From Bacillota bacterium (GTDB taxonomy: Bacteria; Bacillota; Sulfobacillia; JAJZYS01; JAJYTV01): a stretch of DNA of 38,200 bases. The position numbers and the translations under genes were made by a program. Shown piece by piece: positions 28,208 through 36,926 of the stretch (position 1 is its first letter; every line of letters starts with the position of its first letter). The stretch is taken from positions 1 through 38,200 of the forward strand of contig JAJZIE010000003.1 of NCBI GenBank assembly GCA_021810725.1, read 5' to 3'. Under the pieces are notes generated by a model. That model searched no databases and was not told the DNA's origin. It worked only from the letters and a program-made list of their open reading frames with translations.

Positions 28208-29377
28208 CTACGGTTGCTGGCTGTTGAGGAACTCCGCGAAGTGCGGCACGGTGAACGCCACGGTGCCGCGTTCGACGCTGTAGATCAGGCCCTTCCTGAG
28301 CAGACTGTCGCGGACGGGGGACAGGCTGCTCGGGCGCTTTTTCAGGTGTCCCGCAACTTCCGCCGTCGACACGCGGTCCGCGCCTAAAGCGGCCACCGCC
28401 TTGAGATAAGATCGCTCGGCCTGGGTAGCCCGCTCATAGCGTGAGCCGAAAAAGCCTGAGGCAAGCTCCTGGCGTGCGAGGCCTTCACTCGTCCGTACAT
28501 CGTCCTCAGTGATCGGACTTTTTGGTGCCACATCCCAGGCTTCCTTGGCGAACATCTGAATGAAGAATGGGTACCCGTCCGTCAGGGCCGCGAGGAGGTC
28601 GAGAGCCCCGCCGGTGTACGCTACGCCTTCACGTGCAGCCGGTGCGGTCACGGCGCGGTCTGTGTTGGATCTGCTCAGCCTGTCGACGGGGACATATTCG
28701 AACAGGCGCTCCGTATAACTCTTGGCGTCGCTCAGAACCGCGGGAAGGTGCGGCAGGCCAGCCCCCACGACCAGGATTCTGCCTCGGGTCTGGCTCATCT
28801 CGTGGCAGGCGACGGCCAACGAAGTGAGGTCTTGCTGGCTTGCATCCTGCAACTCGTCCATGAACAGACCGACACCGCCACCGACGCGCCGGACCAAAGC
28901 GTCTGCTTCCGCAAACAGCAGCGTCAGGTCGGCGGCGAGGTCGCCGGAATCAGCGCTGCCACGGGCGGCGTCGACATCAATGGCCAGTTGCCAGGTGCCG
29001 TCCGGGGACACCTTGAGCGAAAACGCTTTCAGCACGGCCAGGAACTGCCTGACCGCCCCTTTGGCACGCGATTCGGCCGCAAAGCGTCGCATCGCGACAT
29101 GCATGCTCTCAGCGATCTGCTGTCTAAGCGAGACGTCGCTGCGAACCTCCAGCTTGGCCGTGGTCCAGCCCTGCTCCAGGGCGACCGTTCGGAACCTGTT
29201 GAGTAGAACGGTCTTGCCTACACCACGAAGTCCCACGAGCATGACGCCGCGCACGGGACGGTCCTGCGCCGCCCGTGCGACCACTTGCTCAAACATGCGG
29301 ATCTCGCGATCCCTGCCCGCCAGTTCCGGAGGCTGCTGTCCAGCCCCAGGGGCGTAGGGATTGGTGACTGGATTCAT
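28208..29377 (-). CDS. AAA+ ATPase with C-terminal winged-helix-like region
   Basis: NPYAPGAGQQPPELAGRDREI leader, Walker A GLRGVGKTVL, Walker B-like GVGLFMDELQD; ATG 29377. Confidence 0.8.
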   Translation of the reverse strand: MNPVTNPYAPGAGQQPPELAGRDREIRMFEQVVARAAQDRPVRGVMLVGLRGVGKTVLLNRFRTVALEQGWTTAKLEVRSDVSLRQQIAESMHVAMRRFAAESRAKGAVRQFLAVLKAFSLKVSPDGTWQLAIDVDAARGSADSGDLAADLTLLFAEADALVRRVGGGVGLFMDELQDASQQDLTSLAVACHEMSQTRGRILVVGAGLPHLPAVLSDAKSYTERLFEYVPVDRLSRSNTDRAVTAPAAREGVAYTGGALDLLAALTDGYPFFIQMFAKEAWDVAPKSPITEDDVRTSEGLARQELASGFFGSRYERATQAERSYLKAVAALGADRVSTAEVAGHLKKRPSSLSPVRDSLLRKGLIYSVERGTVAFTVPHFAEFLNSQQP

Positions 29378-29425
29378 GTATAGCATTGTATAGCGTTGTA
29401 TTGGTTTTTCGCAATAGAGTCGAAT
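29377..29425 (-). promoter_or_regulatory. Putative promoter of AAA+ ATPase gene, possibly leaderless
   Basis: Minus strand reads TTGCGA-N16-TATACA-ATGC-TATACATG; two 10-bp near-repeats (GCTATACA) abut the ATG. Confidence 0.4.
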
Positions 29426-29585
29426 GCATCGTCGCGGCCCTCCGCGTTGACGCGGGGCAGCGGGTGGGCGCGAGATGGCCAGCGGTGTTGGCGGGGCGTT
29501 CCAGAACCCGCTGGGGGCCACGGACCGGGGTTTTGCTTCGGCACAACGCGGACGCGCCGGCAGTTGCCCCAGGATCGAGCCGGTG

Positions 29586-29623
29586 CAAAAGGGCCGCCTC
29601 CCTCCCGGGAAGCGGCCCTTTGC
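29586..29623 (-). terminator. Terminator after narK-type gene
   Basis: AAAGGGCCGC / GCGGCCCTTT stem; minus strand continues CCCTTTTGC. Confidence 0.75.
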
Positions 29624-29638
29624 CCCTCGCAGCCCGTC

Positions 29639-30955
29639 TCAGCTTACGGCGGTCAGGTCGGCGGGGGTGCCGTGACGGCGCGCGAGGTTTCCCAGCCACC
29701 CGACGACCAGCATGTCGACGAGGATGACAGCCACCACGGCCAGAAGCCCGAGCGGATAGGTGCCGGTCTGGCCGGCGATGTAGCCCATCAGCGGTGGCAG
29801 CACAAAGCCGCCGAAGGCGCCGAGTCCCCCGACCCAACCCGACGCTCCGCCGACGGCCTGCGGTACGTAGCGCGGGACGAGCTTGAACACGACGGCGTTC
29901 TGCAGGCCGATACCGACCGCTAGCACCACCTCGCCGCCGACCGCCACCGCGACGCTCGGGGCGAAGGCCATGACGAGTGCCCCTACCAGCATGATCGCGA
30001 GGTTGCCCATCAGGGCGAAGCGCACCGTGACCCGGTCCGCCAAGAGACCGCCCGGTACGCGCACCAGCGACGCGAGCAGGGAGAAGGTCAGGGTGAGCAC
30101 GCCACCGGTGGTCAGGGACTCCTTGTAGGCGACGTGCCAGAGAGACGGCAGCCAGGTGGTGAGGGCGAGGAAGCCGCCGAACGAGAGGAAGTAGAGGAGG
30201 ACGAGCGCCCAGGTCTCCGGCACCCTGGCCGCCTCGCGCAGGCCCTGCCAGGTGGAGCCGGCCGGCATCATGTCCTGGCGCAGGCTGCGCATCGTCGCCG
30301 CGATCTCCTTGTCGCCGGCCCCCTGGCGCCTCAGCTGGAACCAGGGCGCGTCCTTGATGAAGACGGCGTAGAGGATCGCGATGACGAGCAGGAGGCCGAA
30401 CCAGATGCTGTAGGCGGAAAGGAGCCCGAGGCCGCCCACCGCCACCGGCAGGAGCCACGACGAAAGGCCCGGCGCCGCGTTGCCAAGACCCGCATAGACG
30501 CCGAGCGGACCGCCTTGGCGGCTCTTCGGGAACCAGTACGAGACCTGCGCGATGCCGACCGAGAAGGTGGCGATGCCGGACCCGATCAGCATGCCGAGGA
30601 TCAGGAGGATGGGGTAGAGTCCGGCCATGTGGTTCGGATAGTCCGCCCGGAGCAGGAGCAGCAGCAAGGCGATGCCGAGCAGGGTGATGCCGAGCAGGAT
30701 GAGGAAGGGGCGCTTGCCGCCGCGGCTGTCGACCCATGCGCCGAAGGGGATGCGCAGAAGCGAGCCGGTGAAGTTCGGGATGCCGGAGAGAAGGCCTGCC
30801 GCGGCTGGCGTCAGGCCAAGCAGCAGCGTGAACTTGGGCACCAGCGGTCCGAAGATGGCGACGCCCGCGAAGCCGCCGAAGAAGCCGAGTGTCGCGATCC
30901 AGAGCGCCTGGTTCATGGAGCCGGCGATGCGATACTTCCGTTGATCGGTGGGCAC
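29639..30955 (-). CDS. narK: NarK/NasA-type nitrate/nitrite MFS transporter
   Basis: MFS protein with FTGSLLRIPFGAWVDSRGGKRP and nitrate-signature-like GLGNAAPGLSSWLLP and GGLGAFGGFVLPPLMG; GTG 30955 after GGGAGG. Confidence 0.88.
   Translation of the reverse strand: MPTDQRKYRIAGSMNQALWIATLGFFGGFAGVAIFGPLVPKFTLLLGLTPAAAGLLSGIPNFTGSLLRIPFGAWVDSRGGKRPFLILLGITLLGIALLLLLLRADYPNHMAGLYPILLILGMLIGSGIATFSVGIAQVSYWFPKSRQGGPLGVYAGLGNAAPGLSSWLLPVAVGGLGLLSAYSIWFGLLLVIAILYAVFIKDAPWFQLRRQGAGDKEIAATMRSLRQDMMPAGSTWQGLREAARVPETWALVLLYFLSFGGFLALTTWLPSLWHVAYKESLTTGGVLTLTFSLLASLVRVPGGLLADRVTVRFALMGNLAIMLVGALVMAFAPSVAVAVGGEVVLAVGIGLQNAVVFKLVPRYVPQAVGGASGWVGGLGAFGGFVLPPLMGYIAGQTGTYPLGLLAVVAVILVDMLVVGWLGNLARRHGTPADLTAVS
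29654..29681. repeat. narK 3' end (right copy of direct repeat)
   Basis: CAGGTCGGCGGGGGTGCCGTGACGGCGC. Confidence 0.7.
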
Positions 30956-31013
30956 GATGCGACCTCCCCAGAGGCAGTTGCCGACGGGCCCTGTCGGCCT
31001 TTCTCCTCCCATG

Positions 31014-31025
31014 TACCCTTGGGTA
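31014..31025. promoter_or_regulatory. Palindrome upstream of narK
   Basis: TACCC-TT-GGGTA inverted repeat about 60 bp upstream of narK start. Confidence 0.35.
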
Positions 31026-31270
31026 GAGCCGTCCTTTTGTGGCGCAGGTCACCAAAACCGGCCCGCTGGCCAGGAAGGGCCGCTTGGTTGGGCCGTCCGT
31101 CGGATGGCCACTCCTCCAACCGGCCGAACCGCCGTCCGAGAGGTCAAGAACATTGGGACGGGTCGAGGGGCGAGTCCGGCGTTCGCCCCTGCACGCAGAG
31201 CCCGCACCTCACCGTAAGTACCTGGAGGGAATACGGTGTAGCAATGTTCTGTCGGGAAGGAGAGATAGCT

Positions 31271-32752
31271 GTGGCCGATCACGCCATCGTCGAGTTTCCG
31301 ATTCCGACGCCCGGGAGCAACCCGTGGGACGTGGCGGTCGCCTCCGGGCCAGACGTCTGGTTCACGGAGTTCAACGCAAACAAGGTGGGGAGGTACCACG
31401 TTCCTACGGGGACGTTCACCGAACTCGAGCTGCCCACCCCGGACAGCCAGCCCGCAGGGATCACCGCGGACCCTTACGGCGTCATTTGGTTGGTGGAGGC
31501 GAACGGTAACAATCTGGCGCGCATCGATCCCGCGACCCTGGACATCCTCGAAGTGCCAATCCCGACACCGGACAGCCGTCCCCTCGCCATCGCCGTAGGG
31601 CCGGACGGCAACCTCTGGTTCACGGAAGCGTTCGCCTCGCAGGTCGGCCGTCTCGAGCTCTCGAGTACGAGCATCACCGAGTTCCCCACGCCGACGCCGA
31701 ACGCCACGCCGATGGGCATCGCCGGAGGACCGGCAAGCGTCTGGTTTACCGAATCGCACCCCGGGGCCGCCGCCATCGTGCAGATCGTCCTGGCCACCAT
31801 GGGCATGGCCGAGGTGAAGTTGCCGGATCCGGACAGTTCGCCGCTAGCGATCACGCTGGGACCTGACGGCAACATGTGGTTCACGGCGCCAGGCACCACC
31901 GGGCTCGGCAGCGGCCTGGGCAAGGTCAGTCCGGTCTCGCTCGCGGTCACCATGCTCTCGACCCCGACGCCCAAGTCGGCGGTGGCCGGCATCGCGGCGG
32001 GGCCCGACCACAATGTCTGGTTCACCGAGGGCATCGGCAATCTCGGCTTCGTGAATCCGGACACCCTGGCCATCACCGAGATCCCCGCGGGGGCCGGACG
32101 CAGTCCGTTCCTGCTCACGACCGGCTTCGATGGCACGCTCTGGTTCACGGACCCGGCCACGAACAGTCTGGGCGAGGTCTTCGTGCGGGTCGCTCCGGGG
32201 CCGTGCGGACCTGGCGGCTGCCCGGCTCCGACCGAGATCGCCTGCATCGTCGTCGACAAGGTTTTCGACTACTGCTACCAGCAGGACACGTCGCCGATGG
32301 TCTGCGCTCCTCTGCTGGAGGACCCGCCGCCAGGCCCTGTCGTCAGTTGCACCGTGTCCGCCGTCAGCTGCACCTTCGCGAGCAGCGTGCCTGCCGCCAG
32401 CACCGACTACGTCAACGCCACCTTCGTGCTGAGCGCCACGGTCACGTTCAGCGTCCAGTTCGACGCCATCTGCTACGTCGCCCAGGAACCGGTCAGCCTG
32501 TTCAAGACGGTGACGCTCTGCGGCCCAACGGGAACCACTCCGTCGTGCGCGGTGGTCAGCGCGACATGCATCCCGCCTGTCGTCATCGACGAGGAGGTCT
32601 GCACCACCGTGACCTTCTGCGCGACCTTCGCCTCGACCGCCCAGGTCCAGCTGCTCGTACCCGCCTACGGCTACTGCACGCCCGCGCCCTGCGTGACCCT
32701 GCCCCTGGGCGCATGCCCCCCGTCGCCCATCTTCCCGCCTCAGTGCACCTGA
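31271..32752 (+). CDS. Vgb/streptogramin-lyase-like seven-blade beta-propeller fused to Cys-rich C-terminal domain
   Basis: Seven [VIML]WF/LxE-type blade motifs (VWFTEFNANKVGRY, IWLVEANGNNLARI, LWFTEAFASQVGRL, VWFTESH, MWFTAP, VWFTEGIGN, LWFTDPATNSLGEV); then about 17 Cys; GTG 31271 after GGAAGGAGAG. Confidence 0.8.
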   Translation: MADHAIVEFPIPTPGSNPWDVAVASGPDVWFTEFNANKVGRYHVPTGTFTELELPTPDSQPAGITADPYGVIWLVEANGNNLARIDPATLDILEVPIPTPDSRPLAIAVGPDGNLWFTEAFASQVGRLELSSTSITEFPTPTPNATPMGIAGGPASVWFTESHPGAAAIVQIVLATMGMAEVKLPDPDSSPLAITLGPDGNMWFTAPGTTGLGSGLGKVSPVSLAVTMLSTPTPKSAVAGIAAGPDHNVWFTEGIGNLGFVNPDTLAITEIPAGAGRSPFLLTTGFDGTLWFTDPATNSLGEVFVRVAPGPCGPGGCPAPTEIACIVVDKVFDYCYQQDTSPMVCAPLLEDPPPGPVVSCTVSAVSCTFASSVPAASTDYVNATFVLSATVTFSVQFDAICYVAQEPVSLFKTVTLCGPTGTTPSCAVVSATCIPPVVIDEEVCTTVTFCATFASTAQVQLLVPAYGYCTPAPCVTLPLGACPPSPIFPPQCT

Positions 32753-32762
32753 AAGCGGGGCG

Positions 32763-32800
32763 CGAAGGACCGCCTCTGGCGCACGCCAGGTGGTCCTTCG
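32763..32800. terminator. Long hairpin downstream of propeller gene
   Basis: CGAAGGACCGCCT..AGGTGGTCCTTCG, 13-bp arms with one G-U-type mismatch and a nested TGGCG/CGCCA; no clear U tract. Confidence 0.5.
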
Positions 32801-32976
32801 TGTCCCTTGGCCCACATCGGCGGCGGGCGCACCTGCAGCTCCGTGGCGCGAGCTGCCACACGGCTGGAGCAGCGGGGACCGCCATGCGAACCGCGGGAGG
32901 AGTCCTGGTCGCCAGCGGACGTACGTTGCCAGTGGACCAGGCACCGTCTAGCATGGCAGCGTAGGCGGTGATCTGG

Positions 32977-33597
32977 ATGTTCCTGCTGGTCGACAACTAC
33001 GACTCCTTCACCTACAACTTGGTGCAGCATCTTGGTCGCCTCGGCGTGGAGACCAAGGTGCTGCGCAATGACGCATGCACTGTTGAGGATGTAAGGAACT
33101 CGGCTGCCGAGGCGGTTGTGCTCTCGCCTGGCCCGGGCAGGCCCGAAGACGCCGGCGTGTGCGTACCGCTCGTACAGGCACTCTTCTCTCGTCTGCCGAT
33201 CTTCGGCGTCTGCCTCGGCATGCAGGCGATCGCGGCCGCGTTTGGCGGCCAGATCATCGGCGCGCAGCGCCCGCTTCACGGCAAGCAGGCACCCGCCTGG
33301 CACGTCGGCGAGGGCAGCCTGCGCAGTCTGCCTTCGCCACTGACGGTCTGCCGCTACCACTCACTCGTCGTGGATCCCAAGACGCTGCCTCCCGAGCTGG
33401 CGGTGACGGCCTGGAGCGCCGAGGGCGAGGTGATGGCCCTGCGCCACCGCGGGGCCCCCGTCGAAGGTCTCCAGTTCCATCCGGAGTCCGCCTTCACCGT
33501 GCACGGCATCGACATTCTGGCGAACTTCGTGGCCGAGGTGCGCGGCCTTTGCCCAGAGCCACCCCTTCCGGAACGGCGTGAGGCGCACCATGTCTGA
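32977..33597 (+). CDS. pabA: Aminodeoxychorismate/anthranilate synthase glutamine amidotransferase
   Basis: LLVDNYDSFTYNLVQHL, LSPGPGRPEDAG, GVCLGMQAIAAAFGG, LQFHPES. Confidence 0.92.
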   Translation: MFLLVDNYDSFTYNLVQHLGRLGVETKVLRNDACTVEDVRNSAAEAVVLSPGPGRPEDAGVCVPLVQALFSRLPIFGVCLGMQAIAAAFGGQIIGAQRPLHGKQAPAWHVGEGSLRSLPSPLTVCRYHSLVVDPKTLPPELAVTAWSAEGEVMALRHRGAPVEGLQFHPESAFTVHGIDILANFVAEVRGLCPEPPLPERREAHHV

Positions 33598-35005
33598 GAG
33601 GCCGGTGGTCATCGCCAGGGTACAGGGACAGTTCGACCCCTCTGGCCTCTTCGACCGGCTGCCACCGTCCCAAGACCGGTTTCTCCTGGAGTCTGGACCG
33701 ACCGGACCGGAGGAGACGCGTCGCTGGTCGTTCCTTGGCAGCCGGCCATTTGCCGTCTTCACGCTGCACGACGGCGAAACCCGCTTAAAGACGCAGGATG
33801 GCGAGCGTCTGCTGCCCGGGGATCCCTTTGCCGCTCTCGATGCCCTGCTTTCGCAGTGGCGCCTTGAACACGTGGCCGGCCTGCCGCCGCTCGCGGGAGG
33901 CTTCGTCGGCTATTTCGCCTACGATAGCGGACGCTACATCGAACGGCTGCCCGCGACCGCCCTGAACGAATCTTCACTCCCGGACATCTACCTCTGCGCC
34001 TACGATGCGCTGCTTGCCATCGACCACTCAGGCGGCGAGGCGTGGGTGATCGCGTCACCCCTGCCGGGGCGCGAGGAGGCCGCGGCAAGGCTGGCGCAGG
34101 AATTGGCCCGGGTTGTGACCGAGACCGTGCCGGCCCGGGAAATGGCGCCGAAAGAAGCCGTGCCGGAGGCGGCCATCCGGGTCCGGTCGAACTTCGACCG
34201 CGCGGGCTACAGCAGTGCGGTGGAACGTGCGCGGGACTACATTCGGGCCGGCGACATCTTCGAGGTGAACCTGTCGCAGCGCTTCACAGCAGGCGTGCCT
34301 TTCCCCGCACGCAGGCTCCACGAGCGACTGCGCGCTCTTAGCCCGGCGCCTTTCAGCGCGTACCTGGACGCCGGAAGGTTCCAGGTCGTGAGTTCGTCGC
34401 CAGAGCGCTTTCTCCGTGTCGACGAGCTGCGCCGCGTGGAGACGCGCCCGATCAAGGGAACGCGGCCGCGCGGCAAGGGAGCGCGGCAGGACGCCGAGCT
34501 TGCCAGGGAGCTGCTCGCGAGCGAGAAGGACCAGGCGGAGCTCAACATGATCGTGGACCTTTCGCGCAACGATCTTGGCCGCGTCTGTCAGATTGGTACG
34601 GTACGTGTCAGCGCGGCCCGCAGGCTAGAGCGCTACGCGAACGTCCACCATGCGGTGGCGGTGATCGAGGGGGAGCTGATGCCCACCGCGACCATGGGGG
34701 ACCTTCTGCGGGCGACACTGCCTGGGGGATCGATCACTGGCGCACCGAAGATCCGCGCCATGGAGATCATCGAGGAACTCGAGGGCGTACGCCGCAACGC
34801 CTACTGCGGCGCCTTGGGATACCTCGGCTTCACGGGGCAGCTCGATCTGAGCATCATGATCCGCACCATGGTCTGCGCCGACGGCCGCGTGACCTTCGGC
34901 GCGGGCGGTGCCGTCGTGCTCGACTCGGACCCGGATGGGGAGTATGACGAGACCCTGGCCAAGGCGAGCGCGATGCTGCAGGCGCTGGGCGCAGAGGTTG
35001 TCTGA
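33590..35005 (+). CDS. pabB: Aminodeoxychorismate synthase component I
   Basis: FEVNLSQRF, ETRPIKGTRPRG (PIKGT motif), DLSRNDLGRV, LPGGSITGAPKIRAMEIIEELE; overlaps pabA. Confidence 0.92.
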   Translation: MSERPVVIARVQGQFDPSGLFDRLPPSQDRFLLESGPTGPEETRRWSFLGSRPFAVFTLHDGETRLKTQDGERLLPGDPFAALDALLSQWRLEHVAGLPPLAGGFVGYFAYDSGRYIERLPATALNESSLPDIYLCAYDALLAIDHSGGEAWVIASPLPGREEAAARLAQELARVVTETVPAREMAPKEAVPEAAIRVRSNFDRAGYSSAVERARDYIRAGDIFEVNLSQRFTAGVPFPARRLHERLRALSPAPFSAYLDAGRFQVVSSSPERFLRVDELRRVETRPIKGTRPRGKGARQDAELARELLASEKDQAELNMIVDLSRNDLGRVCQIGTVRVSAARRLERYANVHHAVAVIEGELMPTATMGDLLRATLPGGSITGAPKIRAMEIIEELEGVRRNAYCGALGYLGFTGQLDLSIMIRTMVCADGRVTFGAGGAVVLDSDPDGEYDETLAKASAMLQALGAEVV

Positions 35006-35050
35006 AGGCCGTGGTGTGGTCCTGGGTCACGCGAAGGAGCTGGTGGAGCT

Positions 35051-35965
35051 TTGAGCCCGCAAGGTCCCGGTGGCAACCGGGGGGGACCCGTCGTCTGGGT
35101 GGCTTCATCGGACGCTCGAGCCCGGTTCTTGCCCAGCCATGCCGTGTCCGTGCCGCTCGATGACCGTGGTCTGCGCTACGGCGACGGACTCTTCGAGACG
35201 ATGCGGGTCCAACGTGGCGGTTTGCCGTTCATCGAGCGTCACGTCGCGAGACTGCGCGACGGGCTGAGGTCGCTGCGTTTTCCAGAGCTCGCTCTGAGCG
35301 ACCGGGAGATCGTCCAGGGCTGTGTCGACACGGCCCGCCGAAACGGAGTCGAGAATGGTTTCCTGCGCCTCGCCGTGAGCCGCGGCAGTGGACCGCGCGG
35401 TTTCGGACCACCCGCCGCGGCATCCTGGCGGCTGACGGCCGAGGTGGGAACGGGCGAGGGCGGGCCCGATATGCCGGACCCACTGACCTGCGTCGTCGCC
35501 CCCTGGCGGCTGGACGCCGGCTACCCCGGCAACCGGCTGAAGTCGTGGAGCGCGTTGGACAAGGTACTCGCGATGCAGCACGCGCAGGCCCAGGGCGCGG
35601 ACGAGTGCCTCTTTTTGAACATGGACGGTCAGCTCGTCGAGGGCACCCGGGCGAACCTTTTCCTTGTGGCCGGGAGCGACATCGTCACGCCGGACCTGGC
35701 TTCGGGCCCACTCCCCGGCATCGCTCGCGGTCTCGTGCTGGAGTTGGCAAGGCTGGCCGGCATGACGGTTCGGGAGGCGAAACTTCCGCTGAGTTCCGTG
35801 TCCGAGGCGAGCGAGATGTTCGTGACGAGCGCCTTTCGGGGCGTCGTGCCCGTGCGGGCGGTCGCGAATCTGGCCCTGCCGTCCGCACCAGGGCCTGTGA
35901 CGCGCGCGGTTCGGCAGCTCGTGGAGGCGGCCATGGACAAGGCGGCGACACACGCCAAGCCCTGA
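35051..35965 (+). CDS. pabC: Class IV PLP enzyme, probable aminodeoxychorismate lyase
   Basis: DDRGLRYGDGLFETMRV, NRLKSWSALDKVLAMQHA, DECLFLNMDGQLVEGTRANLFLV; follows pabAB; TTG start. Confidence 0.85.
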   Translation: MSPQGPGGNRGGPVVWVASSDARARFLPSHAVSVPLDDRGLRYGDGLFETMRVQRGGLPFIERHVARLRDGLRSLRFPELALSDREIVQGCVDTARRNGVENGFLRLAVSRGSGPRGFGPPAAASWRLTAEVGTGEGGPDMPDPLTCVVAPWRLDAGYPGNRLKSWSALDKVLAMQHAQAQGADECLFLNMDGQLVEGTRANLFLVAGSDIVTPDLASGPLPGIARGLVLELARLAGMTVREAKLPLSSVSEASEMFVTSAFRGVVPVRAVANLALPSAPGPVTRAVRQLVEAAMDKAATHAKP

Positions 35966-35966
35966 C

Positions 35967-36224
35967 CTAGGACCGGGGCGCGCGCGGTGGCCTCACGCGA
36001 CGGCTGGCGGCGATGACGACGCTGAGGCTGACGCCCTCCATCAGCACCAGGGCCGCTACCCCGATCCACTGCTCCGTGCTGAGCGGACGTGGCTGCCTGA
36101 AGACCATGACGAAGAGCGCGACCAGGATCACGAGGGACAGAGACTGCAGCGCGACACTCCAGGCCAGTCCGCGACGTGGCAAGGCTCCGCCGGGACGCCG
36201 AGGAACGGACGTGTCAGGAGCCAC
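35967..36224 (-). CDS. Small predicted membrane protein
   Basis: Two hydrophobic segments (WSVALQSLSLVILVALFVMVF; WIGVAALVLMEGVSLSVVIAA); GTG 36224; weak RBS. Confidence 0.45.
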   Translation of the reverse strand: MAPDTSVPRRPGGALPRRGLAWSVALQSLSLVILVALFVMVFRQPRPLSTEQWIGVAALVLMEGVSLSVVIAASRRVRPPRAPRS

Positions 36225-36278
36225 CCTGAGTCCATGACACCTCTTGACAAGGCATGATGAACACCACACGATGGGAAT

Positions 36279-36926
36279 ATGAACCAGGAACAGATGCTGT
36301 CCACTGGGCAGGTCGCGGAGCGTCTCGGCATGACCGTGCGCACTGTCTACCGTTGGGAAAAGGCGGGGCGGTTGCATCCTGTGCGGCTGCCGACGGGACA
36401 GCGGAGATTCCCGGCGAGCGAAGTTGACGCGCTCCTTCACGCAAAGGCACGGGCGGTGCCGCGTTGCGTCGTCTACGCTCGCGTCTCCAGCGGGAAGCAG
36501 GCGGAGGCTGGCAACCTCGATCGGCAGCGCGAACGATTGGTCGCGGCGGCAGCAGAGCGACGCTACAAACTGGTCGCAACCGTCACGGAACGGGCCTCGG
36601 GATTGAACGAGAAGCGCAAGGGTCTGCACCGCCTGTTCCACATGGCCGCTGCCGACGAGATCGACGTGGTGCTGGTGGAGTTCAAGGATCGCCTGGCGCG
36701 TTTCGGCTTCGCCTATGTGGTCGAAGCGCTGGCGGCACACGGCGTCCGCGTCGAGGTGCTGGACGGACCGGTCGCAACCGACGCGACCCAGGAACTTGTG
36801 CAGGACATGCTCGCGATCGTCGCCGTGTTCGCCGCAAGGCTCTACGGGGGACGGCCACAGCGATTCCGCCACAAAGTCCAGGAGGCGGCGCAGGAACTGG
36901 ATGACGAGGTGATGGGCGATGCCTGA
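36279..36926 (+). CDS. tnpA: IS607-family serine recombinase (TnpA)
   Basis: N-term MerR-like HTH STGQVAERLGMTVRTVYRWEKAGRLHPVRLPTGQRRF; catalytic VVYARVSSGKQ; FKDRLARFGFAYV. Confidence 0.93.
   Translation: MNQEQMLSTGQVAERLGMTVRTVYRWEKAGRLHPVRLPTGQRRFPASEVDALLHAKARAVPRCVVYARVSSGKQAEAGNLDRQRERLVAAAAERRYKLVATVTERASGLNEKRKGLHRLFHMAAADEIDVVLVEFKDRLARFGFAYVVEALAAHGVRVEVLDGPVATDATQELVQDMLAIVAVFAARLYGGRPQRFRHKVQEAAQELDDEVMGDA

Noticed and set aside
28208-29377. AAA+ ATPase as an anti-phage defence gene
   Set aside because: Single ATPase without effector or other defence genes; no support beyond the ATPase motif.
29289-31055. 588-aa minus-strand ORF
   Set aside because: Out-of-frame shadow of narK on the same strand; no domain features, Pro/Arg-rich.
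30134-31270. N-terminal half of the 872-aa plus-strand ORF ending at 32752
   Set aside because: Antisense to narK; the propeller protein has its own RBS and GTG at 31271, so the upstream extension is spurious.
32977-35965. trpE/trpG assignment for the chorismate-utilising pair
   Set aside because: The PIKGT motif and an adjacent class IV PLP lyase favour pabA-pabB-pabC; no trp genes nearby.
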